Of a DNA stretch of 64,000 nt, positions 60,851-64,000 are shown in pieces (within the stretch, counting starts at the first letter, position 1; each line of letters begins with the position of its first letter). This DNA is from JAJZVS01 sp963708095 (GTDB lineage: Bacteria; Pseudomonadota; Alphaproteobacteria; Acetobacterales; Acetobacteraceae). The notes below the pieces were generated by a model. That model searched no databases and had not been told where the DNA came from. It saw only the letters and a program-made list of their open reading frames with translations. A program made the translations under genes and the position numbers. The stretch lies in assembly GCA_963708095.1 (NCBI GenBank), contig OY970182.1, forward strand, positions 124,001 through 188,000, read 5' to 3'.

Positions 60851-61447
60851 GTGCGATACATCGGCATCGTGCGGTCGGCCGTCCGGCCAAGCTGTCCCGA
60901 TGGGGGACGAAGGGAGGGTGTCTTCCAGATCACCGATCCGCATTACGATGGCGGGGGTGCCGGCCCGCATGCCGCCCCGCCGGCCTGGCCCGGCCTGGCG
61001 CTGGTGGGATTCGTCGGCCTCGGGCTGCTGGTCGGGGCGTCCGACGGGGCTCTGACCGGCTCGGCGTTGCGCGGCTGGTACGGGTCCCTGGCGCAACCAC
61101 CCGGGGCCCCGCCGAACGCGGTGTTCGGCCCGGTCTGGACCGTGTTGTACGTGCTGATGGGGGTTGCCGCCTGGCGCGTCTGGTGGCGGGTGCAGGCGGG
61201 GCCGGCGTTGCGCCTGTGGGGCTGGCAACTGGCGCTGAACGCCGTCTGGACCCCGGTCTTCTTCTGGTTGCGCCAGCCGCTGCCGGCGCTGGCCGTGCTG
61301 GCGGCGCTGATCGTCGCGATTGTGGCGACCATGCGACGCTTCGCCGCAATCGATCGTGCGGCCGCGTGGTTGTTGGTTCCCTATCTGCTGTGGACCGGCT
61401 ATGCGCTCTATCTGAACGCCGGGATCTGCTGGCTCAATCACGGCTGA
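60851..61447 (+). CDS. TspO/MBR family protein
   Basis: A membrane protein of the tryptophan-rich sensory protein family, five helices. It has WYGSLAQPPGAPPNAVFGPVWTVLYVLMGVAAWRVW, LWGWQLALNAVWTPVFFWLRQP and LLVPYLLWTGYALYLNAGICWLN, all family hallmarks. TspO binds porphyrins and modulates tetrapyrrole and stress responses, notably in phototrophic alphaproteobacteria. The start is uncertain: the GTG at 60851 is listed, giving 198 residues with about 40 extra N-terminal residues compared with the family (about 150-160). Confidence 0.88.
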   Translation: MRYIGIVRSAVRPSCPDGGRREGVFQITDPHYDGGGAGPHAAPPAWPGLALVGFVGLGLLVGASDGALTGSALRGWYGSLAQPPGAPPNAVFGPVWTVLYVLMGVAAWRVWWRVQAGPALRLWGWQLALNAVWTPVFFWLRQPLPALAVLAALIVAIVATMRRFAAIDRAAAWLLVPYLLWTGYALYLNAGICWLNHG

Positions 61448-61498
61448 CCGCGGGGCACACCCCCGGCACGGCCGGCCTGGGTCGGGCGGTGACAGGGG

Positions 61499-62347
61499 AT
61501 GGAGCGGCACATGGCACGCGAGGCAGGCAAGGTGACAGGCAGCGTGGCACGCAGGACGGGATGGCGCGAGCCGGCAGCGGAGGGGCGTCCGGTCGACGTG
61601 CGCTCCATGGATGTCCGCCCGATGGAGATGCGGCCCCCAATGGAAATGCGGCCTGTGGAGAGGGACATTACGACCCCACGTCGGGCCGGTGGGCCGGCGG
61701 TGGGGGTGCTGCTGATGGCGGTGACGTTCGCCGCGCCGCTGCTTCTGACGGCATCCATGGCGCGGGCACAGATCACGGGCGCCGATACGTCCGGCCCGTT
61801 GTTCAAAGGCGGGAAAGCCAAGGGGAGCACGCCGGCCGCGCCGCCGCCCTCGGCGCTTCCGGGGGCGCGGACGAGCAAGGTGGTGGCGCCGGCCGCGCCC
61901 GATGCCGCGGGGATGGATCCCACGGCGGCGCTGTTCGATGCGATCAACCGCGACGACCTGGTTGCCGCGCGAGATGCGCTGAGCCGGGGGGCGGAGCTGC
62001 AGGCGGATAATGTCCTCGGGATGACGCCGCTGCAGTTGTCGATCGATCTGGGACGCAACGACATCACCTTCCTTCTGCTGTCGTTGGGGGCTGGCAACGC
62101 AGCCGCCTCGGGCGAGGGCGGCCCGCCCGGCGGGGGAGCGCCGGTCAATGGCACTGCCGGCGGTAGCCGCGGCGTGCTGGCCCGCCGGGTGGGTGCGCCT
62201 GTCGGCACGCCGGCGCGGACGCATCCGACGCCCACGCCGGTGATCGCGCGGGTTGCCGCGCCGGTGCAGGCTTCCGACCGGTTTGCCGGGAACGGTGGCA
62301 CGCCGGTGCCGTCCGCCGGGTTCCTGGGGTTCGACCCGACCCGCTGA
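61499..62347 (+). CDS. Exported ankyrin-repeat-like protein
   Basis: A 282-residue frame. The region TAALFDAINRDDLVAARDAL, then SRGAELQADNVLGMTPLQLSIDLGRNDITFLLLSLGA contains two ankyrin-like units. A signal peptide (MAVTFAAPLLLTASMARA, cleavage before QITG) begins at the ATG at 61715. The upstream part, with its MDVRPMEM-type repeats from 15-bp units, may be an untranslated or extended N-terminus, so the start is uncertain. The C-terminus is Pro/Thr/Gly-rich and disordered. It is probably periplasmic. Confidence 0.65.
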   Translation: MERHMAREAGKVTGSVARRTGWREPAAEGRPVDVRSMDVRPMEMRPPMEMRPVERDITTPRRAGGPAVGVLLMAVTFAAPLLLTASMARAQITGADTSGPLFKGGKAKGSTPAAPPPSALPGARTSKVVAPAAPDAAGMDPTAALFDAINRDDLVAARDALSRGAELQADNVLGMTPLQLSIDLGRNDITFLLLSLGAGNAAASGEGGPPGGGAPVNGTAGGSRGVLARRVGAPVGTPARTHPTPTPVIARVAAPVQASDRFAGNGGTPVPSAGFLGFDPTR

Positions 62348-62516
62348 CTCAGGCCGCGGCCCCGCCGGAGCGGCGCCCGTTCGGCGTGCGTCGATCCGGC
62401 GGTGGCAATCGATAACGGCAGCGGTCGGCAGCGGAGCGGCCGACCGCGTCGCCCGCTGATGGCAACCGTTCCCCACCCGTCTTGTCCGGCCGCGCCGGCG
62501 CCGCCACACTGCGCCG

Positions 62517-63167
62517 ATGCCTCCGCCCCCGCCGCGCACGCAGGTGCTGCGCCACCTCTCTGCCGATCCGCGCTGGGCCGGGCTGATCGCCCGGGTCGGG
62601 CCGCCACGGCTCGCGATCGATCGCGTCCGCAGCCCGTATGAGGCGCTGCTGCGGGCGATCGCGCACCAGCAACTGCACGGGCGGGCCGCCGAGGCGATCC
62701 TGGCGCGATTCGCCGCTCTCAGTGCCGAACCCGGGACGTTGCCCGCCCCCGCCGCGCTGCTCGCGCTGTCGGAGGCGCAGTTGCGCGGCTGCGGTTTCTC
62801 CGGGTCCAAGATCGCGGCGCTGCGCGATATCGCCGCCCATGCCGAGGCCGGGGTGGTGCCCACCCGGCGCGCCTGCGCACGGCTCTCGGACGCGGCGCTG
62901 ATCGAGCGGCTGACCGCGATCCGCGGTGTCGGGCGGTGGACGGTGGAAATGCTGCTGATCTTCACCCTCGGGCGCCCGGACGTGCTGCCGGTGGACGATT
63001 TCGGGGTGCGCGAGGGCTATCGCCTGCTGCACGGCCTCGCGGTGCAGCCGAAGCCGCGCGGGCTGGCGGAGCTTGGGGCGGCGTGGGCGCCGTTCCGCTC
63101 GACCGCAGCGTGGTATCTGTGGCGGGCGGCGGAGCTGGGGCGAGCGGGGACGGTGCATGAGGCGTGA
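62517..63167 (+). CDS. DNA-3-methyladenine glycosylase II (AlkA-like, HhH-GPD)
   Basis: A 216-residue base-excision glycosylase. It has SPYEALLRAIAHQQLHGRAAEAIL (helix B region with AIxxQQ), the helix-hairpin-helix IRGVGRWTVEMLL at about 135-147, and LPVDDFGVREGY with the catalytic Asp at residue 161. It lacks the N-terminal AlkA domain, like the MAG/short family members. It removes alkylated purines. It stands alone with a plausible ATG. Confidence 0.93.
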   Translation: MPPPPPRTQVLRHLSADPRWAGLIARVGPPRLAIDRVRSPYEALLRAIAHQQLHGRAAEAILARFAALSAEPGTLPAPAALLALSEAQLRGCGFSGSKIAALRDIAAHAEAGVVPTRRACARLSDAALIERLTAIRGVGRWTVEMLLIFTLGRPDVLPVDDFGVREGYRLLHGLAVQPKPRGLAELGAAWAPFRSTAAWYLWRAAELGRAGTVHEA

Positions 63168-63251
63168 GGGCGGGTTGGGCGGACTGCGCGGCCGAAGTGC
63201 ACCCGATCGGCACATGCCCGGACCGACTTCCGCCCGCGAAAGCCGGCACGG

Positions 63252-64000
63252 ATGAGCGGGGCCGGCAGGACGCCGGAGGTGTGGCGCAGCTTTGATCCGG
63301 GTTGGTACCGGACCATGTATCCGATGGTGGACGATCTCCTGTCGGCCGCCCCGTCGCTGCGGCCCGAAGACATCTATGCCGAGCACGTGAAGGCTCTGCA
63401 GCACGCCCCTAATCCGTATTTCAGCGAGATCTGGTATCTATCGAAATATCCGTCCGTGCGCGCGGCGGTCCTCGCCGGCGACTTCCAATCGGGGTTCGAC
63501 CATTTCTGCCGCGGAGGATACGCCGAGCTGGCGCCGCATTGGCTGTTCGATCCGGCGTACTACCGGGACCAGTACAGGCGGGCGCATGGGCGGGAACTCG
63601 CATCGGATGTGGATGGGGATCCGTATGACCATTACCTGCGGGTCGGACAGCGTACGGGTCTGAGCGGACATTGGCTGTTCGACCCCGCTGCCTATACGGC
63701 GCTGTCACCGTATGACGTCGTCTGCCGCATCCTGGCGGATGGGCCGTTTACGACCTATCTGCTGCATAGTCAGGCGGACGGTGCCGAACCGACGGTCTCC
63801 AACCTGTTCGATCCGGTCTGGTACCTGGCGCGCTACCCGGCAGTGGCGGCGGAGCTTGCGGCGGGGCGCTGGACGTGCGCGCTGCATCATTATCTGGCCA
63901 ACGAAGATCCGGCCCGGTTCGACCCGTCGCCGCGTTTTTCCGAGCACGCCTACCTGACGACGTCTCTCGACGTGGCGGCGGCTCTCGAAGCGGGTGGATT
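63252..64000 (+). CDS. Glycosyltransferase-associated repeat protein (N-terminal part)
   Basis: An open frame that runs off the right edge after about 249 residues. It consists of repeated modules of 60-80 residues of the FDPxWYxxxYPxV ... HYxxxG type: FDPGWYRTMYP, FSEIWYLSKYPSVRAAVLAGDF, LFDPAYYRDQYRRAHG and LFDPVWYLARYPAVAAELAAGRW. Such modules precede glycosyltransferase domains in large exopolysaccharide or rhamnan-synthesis proteins, so the missing C-terminus may be a transferase. The ATG at 63252 opens the frame. No signal peptide is seen. Confidence 0.7.
   Translation, partial: MSGAGRTPEVWRSFDPGWYRTMYPMVDDLLSAAPSLRPEDIYAEHVKALQHAPNPYFSEIWYLSKYPSVRAAVLAGDFQSGFDHFCRGGYAELAPHWLFDPAYYRDQYRRAHGRELASDVDGDPYDHYLRVGQRTGLSGHWLFDPAAYTALSPYDVVCRILADGPFTTYLLHSQADGAEPTVSNLFDPVWYLARYPAVAAELAAGRWTCALHHYLANEDPARFDPSPRFSEHAYLTTSLDVAAALEAGG

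Overview
The window is about 70% GC and carries almost no non-coding RNA. It looks like a chromosomal segment from an alphaproteobacterium of the Acetobacteraceae type (Rhodospirillales). This rests on the very high GC, on recognisable alphaproteobacterial neighbourhoods (cvpA-radA; DUF6111-cca-NUDIX-DUF1285-moxR-DUF58-DUF4159), on PEP-CTERM proteins and on beta-ketoadipate pathway genes. No rRNA, tRNA, CRISPR array or transposase was recognised. The assignment is an inference from gene content.

Layout. 1-4.4 kb: housekeeping genes on the minus strand (cvpA fragment, radA, MFS transporter, thiL). 4.8-11.2 kb: protocatechuate genes (pcaB; pcaH-pcaG) flanking a tightly overlapping four-gene operon (glycosyltransferase, acyl-CoA dehydrogenase-like protein, PIG-L deacetylase, methyltransferase) whose PIG-L member has lost its centre. 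12-17.4 kb: acyl-CoA catabolism, a PEP-CTERM protein, DUF1203, an isocitrate-lyase/PEP-mutase family protein and a VOC protein. 17.8-21.7 kb: envelope proteins (glycine-zipper lipoprotein, Pro/Tyr-repeat protein, RlpA-like), a CHAD protein, trxA and secB. 22-26.7 kb: a core methionine-synthase protein, an antibiotic-biosynthesis-monooxygenase gene split by about 1.24 kb of other DNA, and a MarR-GNAT fusion with a twin palindrome at its start. 27-38 kb: leucine/isovalerate genes (isovaleryl-CoA dehydrogenase and methylcrotonyl-CoA carboxylase beta), an SDR, hydantoinase B/A, a second core methionine synthase, a crotonase and an amidohydrolase/decarboxylase.

38.1-41.3 kb is a lower-GC island with three overlapping minus-strand genes: a membrane-anchored single-domain ClpB-type unfoldase, a single-pass Pro-rich periplasmic protein and a small hypothetical protein. 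I recognise no described system in it, and it is the best candidate for something new. 41.4-52.2 kb returns to ordinary genes (PEP-CTERM, nicotinate phosphoribosyltransferase, class II DAHP synthase, cupin, AsmA-like, cysQ, DUF6111, cca, NUDIX, DUF1285). 52.6-60.8 kb is a MoxR/DUF58/BatA-DUF4159/vWA-like co-oriented module. The right end holds TspO, an ankyrin protein, an AlkA-like glycosylase and the start of a large glycosyltransferase-associated repeat protein.

Repeats are the other theme. Two 293-bp elements built around 78-bp inverted repeats differ from each other by paired changes that keep the stem. Two 133/134-bp triple-hairpin elements supply the stop codon of the gene they follow. 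In-frame 12-18 bp minisatellites have expanded inside at least eight genes, including inside conserved domains.
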